Positions 17,970-26,919 of a DNA stretch of 64,000 bases are shown one piece after another. The translations under genes were made by a program, and so were the position numbers. The notes under the pieces are model-generated. The model had not been told where the DNA came from and did no database searches. It saw nothing but the letters and a program-made list of their open reading frames with translations. Within the stretch, counting starts at the first letter, position 1. Each line of letters opens with the position of its first letter. This stretch comes from Candidatus Mediterraneibacter merdipullorum (GTDB lineage Bacteria; Bacillota; Clostridia; Lachnospirales; Lachnospiraceae): contig DXAL01000030.1 of assembly GCA_019117125.1 (NCBI GenBank), positions 1-64,000 of the forward strand, read 5' to 3'.

Positions 17970-19655
17970 TTAAATCACTTCAAAATGCTTCAACGCATCC
18001 TTTATGGCTTCCACTTTCTCTGCTGTCGGATGCTTCCTCGGCTGTTTCAATTCCTCTACCGCATTAGGAGCATCGTACATCGGCAAGCCTAAATCTCTCT
18101 TTACCTCTGCGATATATGCGGTATGTACCTTGAAGCCATATTTAGCTTCTATGTACTCCTTTATCATTTTGTAGGTCACTCGTTCTTTGGGCTTATATTC
18201 TTCGGCTCTTTTAGCGATATTATCAAGCGGAACTTTTCCCTCACCCTCGCCAAACTCAACTTTTACGTTGATATGTCCGTCTGGCTTTTTGTGGGAAAGC
18301 AGTACTACCGTCTCCACATGCACCGTCATCGGGAACTGGTCCACCGCCCTCACCCGTTTCACTTCATACCCGTTCCCGCACAGCATCTTCACATCTCTCG
18401 CCAGGGTTGCCGGGTCGCAGCTCACATACACGACTTTTTCCGGCGCCATCTTCACGACCGTATCCAGCAGGGCGGCGTCGCAGCCCTTCCGGGGCGGGTC
18501 CACCACGACCACATCCGCAGTCTCTTCACTGTGCCGCGCATAGTATTCCGGCAGGACTTCCTCCGCCTTTCCGACAAAGAATTCCGTGTTCCCGAACCCG
18601 TTGATGCGGGCATTTTCCCTCGCGTTTTCAATCGCCTGGGGGATGACCTCCACCCCGTATACTTTCGCCGCTTTCTGCGCGAGAAAGAGGGAGATGGTCC
18701 CGATGCCGCAGTACAGGTCCCACACGGTCTCGCCGCCCTGCAGGTCCGCATATTCCAGGGCAAGGGAGTAGAGCTTCTCCGTCTGCACGGGATTCACCTG
18801 ATAAAAAGAGAGCGGGGATATCTGATACCGGACCGGACCGATGCAGTCCGTGATATGGTCTTTGCCCCAGAGCACACGGAAGGATTCCCCCATGATGACA
18901 TTCGTGCACGCCGTATTTTCACTGACCGAAATGCTTGCCATACCCCGGATTTCCCGGAGTTTTTCCACCAGAGCGGCTGCATGCGGGATATCCGGACCGT
19001 TGATGACCAGACAGACCATGACTTCCCCTGTTTTGAATCCGCAGCGTATCAGCACATGGCGGATGAGCCCGCGCCCGGTCTTCTCATCGTAGGACGGTAT
19101 CCGGTTCTCCTTCATGAACTCCAGGATGATATCCAGAATGGGTTTATTGACCGGCGCACCGAGGGCGCAGTCTGTATTTGCGATAATGTCGTGCGTCCGC
19201 CCTGCGTAGAATCCGGCTACCGGCTGTCCGTCCCGGTCCGTTCCAAAGGGGAACTGCGCTTTATTCCGGTAGCCGAATGGTTCTTCCATCCCGACCACCG
19301 GTTCCATCACACGGTCCACAAGCTCCCGGTCCAGTCCGCCGATGCGCACCAGGTCGTCACCCACCTTCTGTTCCTTAAATGCGAGCTGCCGGTCGTATGC
19401 CATTTCCTGTATCTGGCATCCTCCGCACCGGCGGGCAAAAGGGCAGCGCGGCGCGACCCGGAACGGCGACGGTTCCAGGATGCGCATCAGGCGCGCATAC
19501 CCGTAATTTTTCTTTGCCTTCATGACTTTCACTTCCACACGGTCGCCCGGAACAGCGTCTTTCACGAAAAGCGTATAGCCGTCGCATTTTCCGATTCCTT
19601 CGCCATTTATCCCGATATCCTCAATGTTGATAACCGCCACATCATTTTTCTGCAT
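17970..19655 (-). CDS. rlmD: 23S rRNA (uracil-1939-C5)-methyltransferase, C-terminus supplied by ICE
   Basis: This 561-residue protein is an RlmD/RumA-type SAM-dependent rRNA methyltransferase. It has an N-terminal TRAM domain, the iron-sulfur cysteines in CPFARRCGGC, the SAM motif DLYCGIGTISLF, VVDPPRKGC and the catalytic VSCDPATLARD. The family usually ends shortly after VHVETVVLLS (His446 here). This protein continues for about 105 residues (KPDGHINVKVEF... to KHFEVI) encoded by AT-rich element DNA. That tail, known from other elements integrated in rumA/rlmD, contains YIEAKYGFKVHTAYIAEVKRDLGL. The core enzyme should be intact. Whether the tail alters activity or only restores a stop is unknown. 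Confidence 0.93.
   Translation of the reverse strand: MQKNDVAVINIEDIGINGEGIGKCDGYTLFVKDAVPGDRVEVKVMKAKKNYGYARLMRILEPSPFRVAPRCPFARRCGGCQIQEMAYDRQLAFKEQKVGDDLVRIGGLDRELVDRVMEPVVGMEEPFGYRNKAQFPFGTDRDGQPVAGFYAGRTHDIIANTDCALGAPVNKPILDIILEFMKENRIPSYDEKTGRGLIRHVLIRCGFKTGEVMVCLVINGPDIPHAAALVEKLREIRGMASISVSENTACTNVIMGESFRVLWGKDHITDCIGPVRYQISPLSFYQVNPVQTEKLYSLALEYADLQGGETVWDLYCGIGTISLFLAQKAAKVYGVEVIPQAIENARENARINGFGNTEFFVGKAEEVLPEYYARHSEETADVVVVDPPRKGCDAALLDTVVKMAPEKVVYVSCDPATLARDVKMLCGNGYEVKRVRAVDQFPMTVHVETVVLLSHKKPDGHINVKVEFGEGEGKVPLDNIAKRAEEYKPKERVTYKMIKEYIEAKYGFKVHTAYIAEVKRDLGLPMYDAPNAVEELKQPRKHPTAEKVEAIKDALKHFEVI
18296..18323. other. Probable ICE-chromosome junction (attachment site) in rlmD
   Basis: The coding sequence for VHVETVVLLS lies here; the 3' end of rlmD/rumA is a known insertion target for this kind of element. 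Composition changes abruptly: AT-rich element DNA on the left, GC-rich chromosome on the right. The exact core and crossover cannot be fixed because the other element end is outside the window. Confidence 0.65.
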
Positions 19656-19776
19656 GGTCTCCTCCTGACTGCATGGTTTCCTCTGACCGCCTGGTCTTCC
19701 CTGCCTGCAGCATCAGCGTACAAGGGGCAATACGGTCGCCCCCTTGTACACGGATGCTATGGTCTCTCCATAAGGG

Positions 19777-19800
19777 AAAAGCGGGGACACACCCCGCTTT
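19777..19800 (-). terminator. Terminator after yhaM
   Basis: AAAGCGGGG pairs with CCCCGCTTT around a five-base loop on the minus strand, followed by TTTT. A second stem with arms GTACAAGGGG and CCCCTTGTAC lies nearby (about 19718-19749) between yhaM and rlmD. Confidence 0.6.
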
Positions 19801-19846
19801 CTGTCTGTGACTGCCTCTGCCCCGCCGGGCAGAAATGCCGCTTTTT

Positions 19847-20791
19847 CTATGCACCGGATGTCCTCCGGAGATTGGACTCGAACAGCCTGTTGTATCCAAG
19901 CCACTCGGTCCCGGTCTTGCCTTTGAAAATTTCCGTGAGCGTCTGCATCTTGGCGTCCGCATTGTCCGCCAGATTCAGGGCAAGCGCCTCAGCCAGCGCC
20001 GGTTTCTTCGGAGAACCGTATTCCAGCTCCCCGTGGTGGGCGATGATGCAGTGCTTGAGCTCGTTTGCCAGCCTCGCCGGGAAATCCGGCATCGTCCGGA
20101 GCGCCTCGTCTATCATCTCCACTCCGATGACGATATGCCCGATGAGCTGTCCCTCGTCCGTGTAGTCATTATCCGGAAAGGCGGAAAGCTCTCTTGTCTT
20201 CCCGATATCATGACAGATTGCCGCTGCAAAGAGCAGGTCCCGGTTGAGGATTGGATATGCTCCGGCAAAATATTCGCACATGTGCAGCACGCTCAGGGTA
20301 TGTTCCAGAAGCCCTCCGGAAAATCCGTGATGAACAGTCTTTGCCGCCGAATGTCCGCGGAACTTGCGGATAAACTCCGCATCCCGGACAAAGAAATATT
20401 CCAGGAGCTGTCTTAGGTGCGGACTCTTGAGCTGACGGATATAGGCGGTCAGCTCTTCATACATGGAATCCACGTTTTTTTCCGTCACCGGCATGTAATC
20501 CGCAGGGTCATACTCCCCTTTCTGTGCTTTCCGAATCTGCCGGATGTTAATCTGGAGATTTCCGTTATAGCTGATGACGTCTCCGTATACTTCGATGAAA
20601 TCTTTCTCGTCATAATCTGCGATGCCCTGGGAATTGGGGTCCCAGACTTTTCCGTCGAGGATGCCCGTCTTATCCTGCAGCAGCAGGTTGTCATAAGGTT
20701 TCCCGTTCCTTGTCTCTGCGGAACGCTTTCCTTTGCACAGGTATATGTTCCGTATCGTCTCGCCTTCATGTAATCCGTTGATATATCTCAT
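19847..20791 (-). CDS. yhaM: 3'-5' exoribonuclease YhaM family
   Basis: This 314-residue protein has an N-terminal OB-fold nucleic-acid-binding domain (to about residue 110) and a C-terminal HD phosphohydrolase domain. The metal ligands are visible in HHGFSGGLLEHTLSV, ICHDIGK and CIIAHHGELEYGSP. The family degrades RNA and single-stranded DNA from the 3' end with Mn. It lies 24 bases downstream of the HtrA-like gene on the same strand and may be co-transcribed with it. Length is normal and nothing is missing. Confidence 0.92.
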   Translation of the reverse strand: MRYINGLHEGETIRNIYLCKGKRSAETRNGKPYDNLLLQDKTGILDGKVWDPNSQGIADYDEKDFIEVYGDVISYNGNLQINIRQIRKAQKGEYDPADYMPVTEKNVDSMYEELTAYIRQLKSPHLRQLLEYFFVRDAEFIRKFRGHSAAKTVHHGFSGGLLEHTLSVLHMCEYFAGAYPILNRDLLFAAAICHDIGKTRELSAFPDNDYTDEGQLIGHIVIGVEMIDEALRTMPDFPARLANELKHCIIAHHGELEYGSPKKPALAEALALNLADNADAKMQTLTEIFKGKTGTEWLGYNRLFESNLRRTSGA

Positions 20792-20815
20792 GTCATGCCT
20801 CTTTCTGCCTGTTTT

Positions 20816-22099
20816 CTATTCTTTGCTCCCGACTGTCACGGAGAAGTCCACTTCCACATATCCGTCGGCGCCACGGCGCTGACCCCGGACGCGTATCTGG
20901 CGCCCTGTCTTCGTCTCCTGGACAGCGCTCTGATACGAAGCCATGCTTCCCACGTCCCTGCCGTCCACCTGACAGATGACGTCCCCGCTCTGTATCCCCG
21001 CCTCCATAGCCGGAGAATCCGGGTCCACATCCACCACATACACGCCCGGCGGCATGCCTTCTCCGTCCTGGAGAGACTGGGTGACAGATGCCCCGTATAT
21101 ACCGATGTACGGAACGCTCTCGCCGTTTGCCAGTGTCTCGATGGCTGTCTTCAGCCCGGATATCGCATATGCATTCGCCATATGTGCGTCCGCGTCCCAC
21201 ACGGAAGCCGATATCATGCCGACGACTTCGCCGTCCAGATTGAAGAGCACGCCTGTGCCTCCTGTAGTCGCGGCGATATCGGTGGATATCACATCACACT
21301 CCCCGTCGTAGAACGACACGCCGTTTTCCGTGGAGCTCACGATGCCGTAGCTCATTCCGTCCGGATAGCCGAACATGTTGCCGAGCGCCATCACGACTTC
21401 GCCCTGACTCGTCAGATTGGAATTGCCGAGCACCGAAACTTTTACCCGGTCCCATGTATCGTCATCCATGCTGCCCCTGGATACGCTGAACACAGCGAAT
21501 CCGGTATTTGCGTCCCGCTTTTTGAGCGCAGCGCTGTAACGCTTCCCGTCCGCAAATGTAGCCGTCCATTCCGCTGCGCCCGAGCATGCGGAATCGTCCG
21601 TCAGTATCAGGAGTTCCTGTCCGTTGTCCGCCATGATAACTCCCGTGACGCCGCTTCCCCTTCCGGACATCGTCTCTTCCCAGTCGTCCTCCGGCAGGAT
21701 GGGCTCAATGGTCGCGAGACCTTTTTCCGCCTCCTCTGCCCGCTCCTCCATCGATGCGAGCATCTGCGCGTAATCCGCGGCATCCGCCGTCCAGACGGCT
21801 TCTTCGGTTTCTTCTTCTGCCTGTGTTTCTGCCGGTTCTTCCGCCTCCGGTTCCTCGTCCTCAGGAATGGACACAGTCTCCAGGTCTCCGCGGAAGCGGT
21901 CCTGTATCCATGGTTTAAGCGCAAAAAAACCAAGGCAGGCGAACGCCCCCAGGATAACGCCGTAGACTGCCATCCTGACAAGCTGTCTGACGAGCTGCTG
22001 CCTGCTGATTGGTTTCGGTTTTATCGTCTCCTGTAAGAAAGAATACTTTTCTTCTTCCGGACCTTCCGGATTCATATCCTGTTCTTTATCATTCGGCAT
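20816..22099 (-). CDS. Membrane-anchored HtrA-like protein with degenerate protease site plus PDZ
   Basis: This 427-residue protein has a cytoplasmic start of about 40 residues, one membrane span (VYGVILGAFACLGFFAL), an acidic Glu-rich linker, a trypsin-like S1C domain and a C-terminal PDZ domain (PPGVYVVDVDPDSPAMEAGIQ, GDVICQVDG). The overall layout is DegP/HtrA, and flanking motifs such as FADGKRY, GNMFGYP and NLDGEVVGM align well. All three catalytic positions appear lost: the family's TNNHVV reads TDDSAC, TDLAVL reads TGFAVF, and GNSGGPL reads GGTGVLF. It is therefore probably a non-proteolytic scaffold or sensor. It is divergent from mutS2. GGAGG lies nine bases before the ATG. Confidence 0.85.
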   Translation of the reverse strand: MPNDKEQDMNPEGPEEEKYSFLQETIKPKPISRQQLVRQLVRMAVYGVILGAFACLGFFALKPWIQDRFRGDLETVSIPEDEEPEAEEPAETQAEEETEEAVWTADAADYAQMLASMEERAEEAEKGLATIEPILPEDDWEETMSGRGSGVTGVIMADNGQELLILTDDSACSGAAEWTATFADGKRYSAALKKRDANTGFAVFSVSRGSMDDDTWDRVKVSVLGNSNLTSQGEVVMALGNMFGYPDGMSYGIVSSTENGVSFYDGECDVISTDIAATTGGTGVLFNLDGEVVGMISASVWDADAHMANAYAISGLKTAIETLANGESVPYIGIYGASVTQSLQDGEGMPPGVYVVDVDPDSPAMEAGIQSGDVICQVDGRDVGSMASYQSAVQETKTGRQIRVRGQRRGADGYVEVDFSVTVGSKE

Positions 22100-22223
22100 G
22101 GATGTTTTCCTCCAGATTCTAGTATAACTGATTCAGGCGGATAGTTCAATCTTTACTTGCCGGGACTTCCTTTTGAACGTATAATGGAAGCAGATGTTTA
22201 CAGCACATTTTGAGAGGGACTTT

Positions 22224-24599
22224 ATGAATCAGAAAACACTGGCAAAACTGGAATTTGACAAGATTATTTCCCGCCTGGAAGAAGAGGCGGGTTCTTTCCG
22301 CGGGCGCCAGCTCTGCCGCCGGCTGCGGCCGATGACGGACCTGGCGAAGATTGACACGTATCAGGAGCAGACGGCTGCCGCATTTACACGCATCGTCCGG
22401 AAAGGGCGCATCTCTTTTTCTGATGCGGCTCCTGTGGAGGAGTCCATGAAGCGTCTGGAAATCGGCGGCGCCCTGGGCATCTCCGAACTGCTGCGCATCT
22501 GCCGCCTGCTGGCAAATGCCGCCCGCGCGAAAGCATACGGCAGACGCGACACACAGGAGGATGCATCGGACTGCCTGGACGTCTTCTTCGACCAGATTGA
22601 TCCGCTTCCTTCCCTTACTTCCGAGATTGAGCGGTGCATCATATCGGAAGACGAGGTGAGCGATGATGCCAGCCCCGCGCTCCGCCATATCCGCAGGAGC
22701 ATCGGGAGCATCAACGACCGGATACACAGCACCCTCAGCGGACTGGTCAACGGCTCCCTGCGCACGTACCTGCAGGATGCCATCATCACTATGCGCGGCG
22801 ACCGGTACTGCATCCCCGTAAAGGCGGAATACCGCTCCCAGGTCCAGGGGCTCATCCACGACCAGTCCTCCACCGGCTCCACGCTCTTCATCGAGCCGAT
22901 GGCCGTCGTAAAGCTTAACAACGACCTGAAAGAGCTGTACGCGAAAGAACAGGAAGAAATCCAGGTCATCCTTGCCCGTCTCAGCGAAGAGACCGCCGGA
23001 TGCATTGAGGAAATCCGCGCGGACTACCGCGCGCTCACCGAGCTGGACTTCATCTTCGCCCGGGGCGCCCTGGCGCTCTCCATGCAGGCGAGCCGCCCCA
23101 TCCTGAACGAACAGGGCCGCATCCGCATCCGGGAGGGACGCCATCCGCTGCTGGACCAGAAGACCGTCGTCCCCATCACGGTCACACTGGGAGAAGATTT
23201 CACCCTGCTCATCATCACCGGTCCGAACACCGGAGGAAAAACCGTCTCCCTGAAAACCGTGGGGCTGTTTACCCTGATGGGGCAGGCGGGGCTCCACATC
23301 CCCGCAGGCGACCGCTCCGAACTCGCCGTCTTCCATCAGGTCTATGCAGACATCGGAGACGAGCAGAGCATCGAGCAGAGCCTGAGCACATTTTCCTCTC
23401 ATATGACAAATATCGTCTCCTTCCTGAAGAAGGTGGACGAGCGCTCCCTCGTCCTCTTTGACGAGCTCGGGGCGGGGACAGACCCCACGGAAGGAGCAGC
23501 GCTGGCGACGTCCATCCTCTCCTATCTGCACAGCCGGAATATCCGGACCATGGCGACGACCCATTACAGCGAGCTGAAAGTCTATGCCCTGTCCACACCG
23601 GGCGTGGAGAATGCATGCTGCGAATTTGACGTGGAAAGCCTGCGCCCCACCTACCGCCTCCTCATCGGCATCCCCGGAAAAAGCAACGCCTTCGCCATCT
23701 CCGGCAGGCTCGGCCTCCCGGACTTCATCATCGAAGATGCGAAGAAGCGGCTGGACGAGCAGGACATCTCGTTCGAGGACCTCATAAGCGACCTGGAAGA
23801 GAACCGCCGCGCACTGGAGCAGGAGCGCGAGGAGACGGCGCTTTACCGGAAAGAGGCGGAAGAGCTCAGAGAACAGGCGAAGAAACGCCGGGAGCGGCTG
23901 GACGAGCAGAGAGACCGCATCCTCCGGGAAGCAAATGAAAAGGCAAACGCCATCCTCCGGGAGGCAAAAGAAGTTGCCGACGAGACGATACGCAATTTCC
24001 ACAAATTCGGGAAAGAAAACATCTCTGCCGCAGAGATGGAAAAGGAGCGGGAACGCCTGCGCAAAAAGATAAAAGAGACTTCCCAGGCTCCGGCTGTCGG
24101 CGCGAAAACAGGCGGCAGGAAGCACAGACCCGAGGATTTCCGGCCGGGCGAATCCGTAAAAGTACTCAGCCTGAACCTCACCGGGACCGTGCAGACCCCG
24201 CCGGATTCCCGCGGAAATGTCACCGTACAGATGGGCATCCTCCGCTCCCAGGTCCACATGTCCGACCTGGAAATCCTGGAGGAAGCGCCGTCCTATGCTC
24301 CGAAGAAGCTCAGCCGGACTTCCAGGGGGAAGATTGGCATGAGCAAATCCCTCTCCGTAAGCCCTGAGATCAATCTTCTCGGCAAAACGGTGGACGAAGC
24401 CGTGGCAGAGCTGGACAAATACCTGGACGACGCGCTGCTCTCCCATCTGAACAGCGTGCGCATCGTACACGGCAAAGGCACCGGCGCCCTCCGCAAAGGG
24501 ATACACGAGTACTTAAGGCGGCAGAAGCATGTCAGCTCCTACCACCTGGCGGAGTACGGCGAAGGCGATGCCGGCGTGACCATCGCAGAACTGAAATAA
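22224..24599 (+). CDS. mutS2: Endonuclease MutS2 (RqcU) with Smr domain
   Basis: This 791-residue protein has the MutS2 clamp/lever region, an ABC-type ATPase (Walker A GPNTGGKT; Walker B LVLFDELGAGTDPTEGAAL), a long Arg/Glu coiled coil (about 515-640), a KOW-like segment and a C-terminal Smr nuclease domain with HGKGTGALR. It lacks the MutS mismatch-recognition domain, as expected. The family acts in suppression of recombination and, in Bacillus, in splitting collided ribosomes. I start at ATG 22224 because GAGAGGG lies just upstream; an earlier in-frame ATG at 22194 lacks a site. It is divergent from the HtrA-like gene. Confidence 0.95.
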   Translation: MNQKTLAKLEFDKIISRLEEEAGSFRGRQLCRRLRPMTDLAKIDTYQEQTAAAFTRIVRKGRISFSDAAPVEESMKRLEIGGALGISELLRICRLLANAARAKAYGRRDTQEDASDCLDVFFDQIDPLPSLTSEIERCIISEDEVSDDASPALRHIRRSIGSINDRIHSTLSGLVNGSLRTYLQDAIITMRGDRYCIPVKAEYRSQVQGLIHDQSSTGSTLFIEPMAVVKLNNDLKELYAKEQEEIQVILARLSEETAGCIEEIRADYRALTELDFIFARGALALSMQASRPILNEQGRIRIREGRHPLLDQKTVVPITVTLGEDFTLLIITGPNTGGKTVSLKTVGLFTLMGQAGLHIPAGDRSELAVFHQVYADIGDEQSIEQSLSTFSSHMTNIVSFLKKVDERSLVLFDELGAGTDPTEGAALATSILSYLHSRNIRTMATTHYSELKVYALSTPGVENACCEFDVESLRPTYRLLIGIPGKSNAFAISGRLGLPDFIIEDAKKRLDEQDISFEDLISDLEENRRALEQEREETALYRKEAEELREQAKKRRERLDEQRDRILREANEKANAILREAKEVADETIRNFHKFGKENISAAEMEKERERLRKKIKETSQAPAVGAKTGGRKHRPEDFRPGESVKVLSLNLTGTVQTPPDSRGNVTVQMGILRSQVHMSDLEILEEAPSYAPKKLSRTSRGKIGMSKSLSVSPEINLLGKTVDEAVAELDKYLDDALLSHLNSVRIVHGKGTGALRKGIHEYLRRQKHVSSYHLAEYGEGDAGVTIAELK

Positions 24600-24686
24600 C
24601 ATCCGGAACCGGAAGCCGCAGGACATGCCCTTCCCGGACCGGAACATCCAGAAAGCACAGATTCATGACAAGGAGGAATACACGGC

Positions 24687-25388
24687 ATGATAGGAAAGCA
24701 GAAAATCCTTATCGTAGACGATGATGAAAATATCGCGGAGCTCATCTCCCTTTACCTGACGAAAGAATGTTTTGACACCAAAATCGTATACAACGGCGAG
24801 GACGCGCTGTCCGCTTTCGACACGTACCAGCCGAACCTCATCCTTCTGGACCTGATGCTCCCGGGCATCGACGGCTACCAGGTCTGCCGGGAGATACGCG
24901 CCCGCTCATCCACACCCATCATCATGCTCTCTGCAAAAGGCGAGGTATTTGACAAGGTGCTCGGCCTGGAACTGGGCGCGGATGATTATATCATGAAGCC
25001 CTTCGACTCCAAGGAGATGGTCGCCAGAGTCCGCGCCATCCTGCGGCGCTGCCAGCCCGCCAGGGAGGAGGCGTCCGGACGGGAGAAGGCAAAATGCGTG
25101 GAATACGACGGACTCGTCATCAATCTCACGAACTATTCCGTCCTCTGCGACGGACAGCAGGTGGAGATGCCGCCCAAAGAACTGGAACTCCTCTACTGCC
25201 TCGCCGCATCCCCGAACCAGGTATTTACAAGAGAACAGCTCCTGGACCGCATCTGGGGCTATGAATATGTGGGAGATACGAGGACCGTGGACGTGCATAT
25301 CAAACGTCTGCGCGAAAAGATAAAAGACCACCCCCACTGGAGCCTGAGCACCGTATGGGGAATCGGCTACAAATTTGAGACAAAGTGA
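24687..25388 (+). CDS. OmpR/PhoB-family response regulator
   Basis: This 233-residue protein has a receiver domain with the acidic pair at DDDEN, phospho-acceptor Asp in LILLDLMLPG, conserved Thr/Ser at MLSAKG and Lys in MKPFD, followed by a winged-helix DNA-binding domain (EQLLDRIWGYEYVGDTRTVDVHIKRLREK). AAGGAGG lies upstream of the ATG. It starts about 90 bases after mutS2 and is immediately followed by its kinase. The target genes are unknown; no adjacent effector operon is apparent. Confidence 0.92.
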   Translation: MIGKQKILIVDDDENIAELISLYLTKECFDTKIVYNGEDALSAFDTYQPNLILLDLMLPGIDGYQVCREIRARSSTPIIMLSAKGEVFDKVLGLELGADDYIMKPFDSKEMVARVRAILRRCQPAREEASGREKAKCVEYDGLVINLTNYSVLCDGQQVEMPPKELELLYCLAASPNQVFTREQLLDRIWGYEYVGDTRTVDVHIKRLREKIKDHPHWSLSTVWGIGYKFETK

Positions 25389-25402
25389 GGGAACCCGCAC
25401 CG

Positions 25403-26812
25403 ATGAAAAGCATACTCCACCTGAAATTTATCGCGCTTTACGTCATCTTCGGCTTTCTCTGCCTGTTCACTACCGCCACGCTCTCCACGCAGCTCGTGAC
25501 AAACCGGCTCGCCGAGGATACGTCGCGCACCCTCTACCGGGAGGCGACTCTGATTGCCAGCGATTATCTGCCGTCCTATTTCGCAGATGATTCGTCCCTT
25601 TATGCCGTCCAGTCCCAGCTTGCGGCGATGCGCCTCTACCTCGAGTCCTCCCTCTGGTTCGTGGATTCCACCGGGACGATGATCACATCTTCCAACCTGG
25701 AGGGCACTTCCGCCCCGGAGGCAATCGCGGATTTCAACCCGGCCGAGATTGGCGGCAGCCAGTATATCTCCGGAACTTATCACGGATATTTTGACGAGGA
25801 AGTCATCACGGTAATGGCGCCGGTAACCCAGGGATTCTCCACCCGGGGCTATCTCCTCATCCACACGCCGGTCTCCGGAATCGAGGAACGGTGCCAGCCG
25901 GTCATGGTCTCCGTGTACATCACCCTCGCCGTTATCTTTGCGCTGTCCTTCCTCTTCCTGCTCGGATTCCACTTCTTCGTGTACCGCCCGCTCCGGCAGA
26001 TATCCGAGGCGGCGCGCCAGTATGCGCTCGGAAACCTGGACTACGAGATACCGGTCTACACCCATGATGAGATGGGCTATCTGTCCGCCTCCCTGAACTA
26101 CATGGCGGCACAGTTAAAAGATATGGATGATTATCAGAAAAAAATCGTGGCAAATGTCTCCCACGATTTCCGTTCGCCCCTCACCTCCATGAAAGGATAC
26201 GTGGAAGCGATGGCAGACGGGACCATCCCGCCTGAACTGTATGAAAAATATCTGAATATCATCCTCTTCGAGACCGAGCGGCTCACCGACCTGACCGGAG
26301 ACCTGCTCACACTGAACGAATTTGACACAAAGGAACTCCTTCTCGACAAGACTGAATTCGACATCCAGGATGTCATCAAAGGGACGGCTGAATCCTTCGA
26401 GGGCGTGTGCACGCCAAAGCACATCTCCATCGAACTGGTCATGATGCCGTCACCTGTCATCGTCTACGCAGACAAGCGCAAGATACAGCAGGTCCTCTAC
26501 AACCTCCTGGACAATGCGGTCAAATTCAGCGAGAATGAATCTTCCATCACCGTGGAAGTCACGGTCAAGAATGAGAAAGCCTTTGTCTCGGTCAAAGACC
26601 ACGGCATCGGCATCCCCAGGAAAGACCTGAACAAAATATGGGAGCGCTTCTACAAATCCGACCTGTCCCGCGGCAGGGATAAGAAAGGGACCGGGCTGGG
26701 GCTCTCCATCGTCCGGGAAGTCATCCAGGCACACGATGAACACATCAATGTGATAAGCACGGAAGGCGTGGGCACAGAGTTCCTCTTTTCTCTGAGCCAC
26801 GTCGCAAAATAA
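25403..26812 (+). CDS. Sensor histidine kinase with extracellular domain and HAMP
   Basis: This 469-residue kinase partners the regulator just upstream. It has an N-terminal span (IALYVIFGFLCLFTTATL), an extracytoplasmic sensor of about 140 residues, a second span (VYITLAVIFALSFLFLLGF), a HAMP linker, the H-box VSHDFRSPLTS, and a HATPase domain with N box NLLDNAVKFSE and G boxes DHGIGIP and GTGLGLSI. I chose ATG 25403, preceded by GAGGG; a GTG at 25385 overlapping the regulator's stop is possible and would add six residues. What it senses cannot be told from the sequence. Confidence 0.92.
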   Translation: MKSILHLKFIALYVIFGFLCLFTTATLSTQLVTNRLAEDTSRTLYREATLIASDYLPSYFADDSSLYAVQSQLAAMRLYLESSLWFVDSTGTMITSSNLEGTSAPEAIADFNPAEIGGSQYISGTYHGYFDEEVITVMAPVTQGFSTRGYLLIHTPVSGIEERCQPVMVSVYITLAVIFALSFLFLLGFHFFVYRPLRQISEAARQYALGNLDYEIPVYTHDEMGYLSASLNYMAAQLKDMDDYQKKIVANVSHDFRSPLTSMKGYVEAMADGTIPPELYEKYLNIILFETERLTDLTGDLLTLNEFDTKELLLDKTEFDIQDVIKGTAESFEGVCTPKHISIELVMMPSPVIVYADKRKIQQVLYNLLDNAVKFSENESSITVEVTVKNEKAFVSVKDHGIGIPRKDLNKIWERFYKSDLSRGRDKKGTGLGLSIVREVIQAHDEHINVISTEGVGTEFLFSLSHVAK

Positions 26813-26847
26813 CGCAGGCGCCGCATTTCATCCATGCAGCGCCTGCG
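26813..26847. terminator. Hairpin between convergent kinase and binding-protein genes
   Basis: CGCAGGCGC and GCGCCTGCG form a perfect nine-pair stem starting at the kinase stop. No T tract follows on either strand, so it may act as a weak bidirectional terminator or mRNA-end stabiliser. Confidence 0.4.
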
Positions 26848-26867
26848 TCCGCGTCTGTCTTATCCGC

Positions 26868-26919
26868 ACAGCATCTCCTGTAGCCGGACGCCCGTCTTAC
26901 TCGTACAGCATCTCCTGTA
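26868..26919. repeat. Direct repeat of the 3' coding end of the binding-protein gene
   Basis: The 15-mer ACAGCATCTCCTGTA occurs at 26868-26882 and 26905-26919. The match extends to about 28 bases with four differences. The right copy encodes the last residues of the gene on the minus strand; the left copy lies just after its stop. This suggests a local duplication that moved or created the stop codon. Confidence 0.6.

Noticed and set aside
1..18300. Prophage
   Set aside because: No capsid, portal, tail or lysis genes; parAB, tnpV, the giant helicase and a wall adhesin indicate a conjugative element.
18123..20165. Long plus-strand open frame opposite rlmD and yhaM
   Set aside because: It spans two well-supported minus-strand genes and the ICE junction and has His/Arg-rich composition typical of antisense frames.
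22146..24506. Long antisense open frame (786 codons) opposite mutS2
   Set aside because: High-GC coding sequence often leaves an open antisense frame; it shows no domain and mutS2 explains the region.
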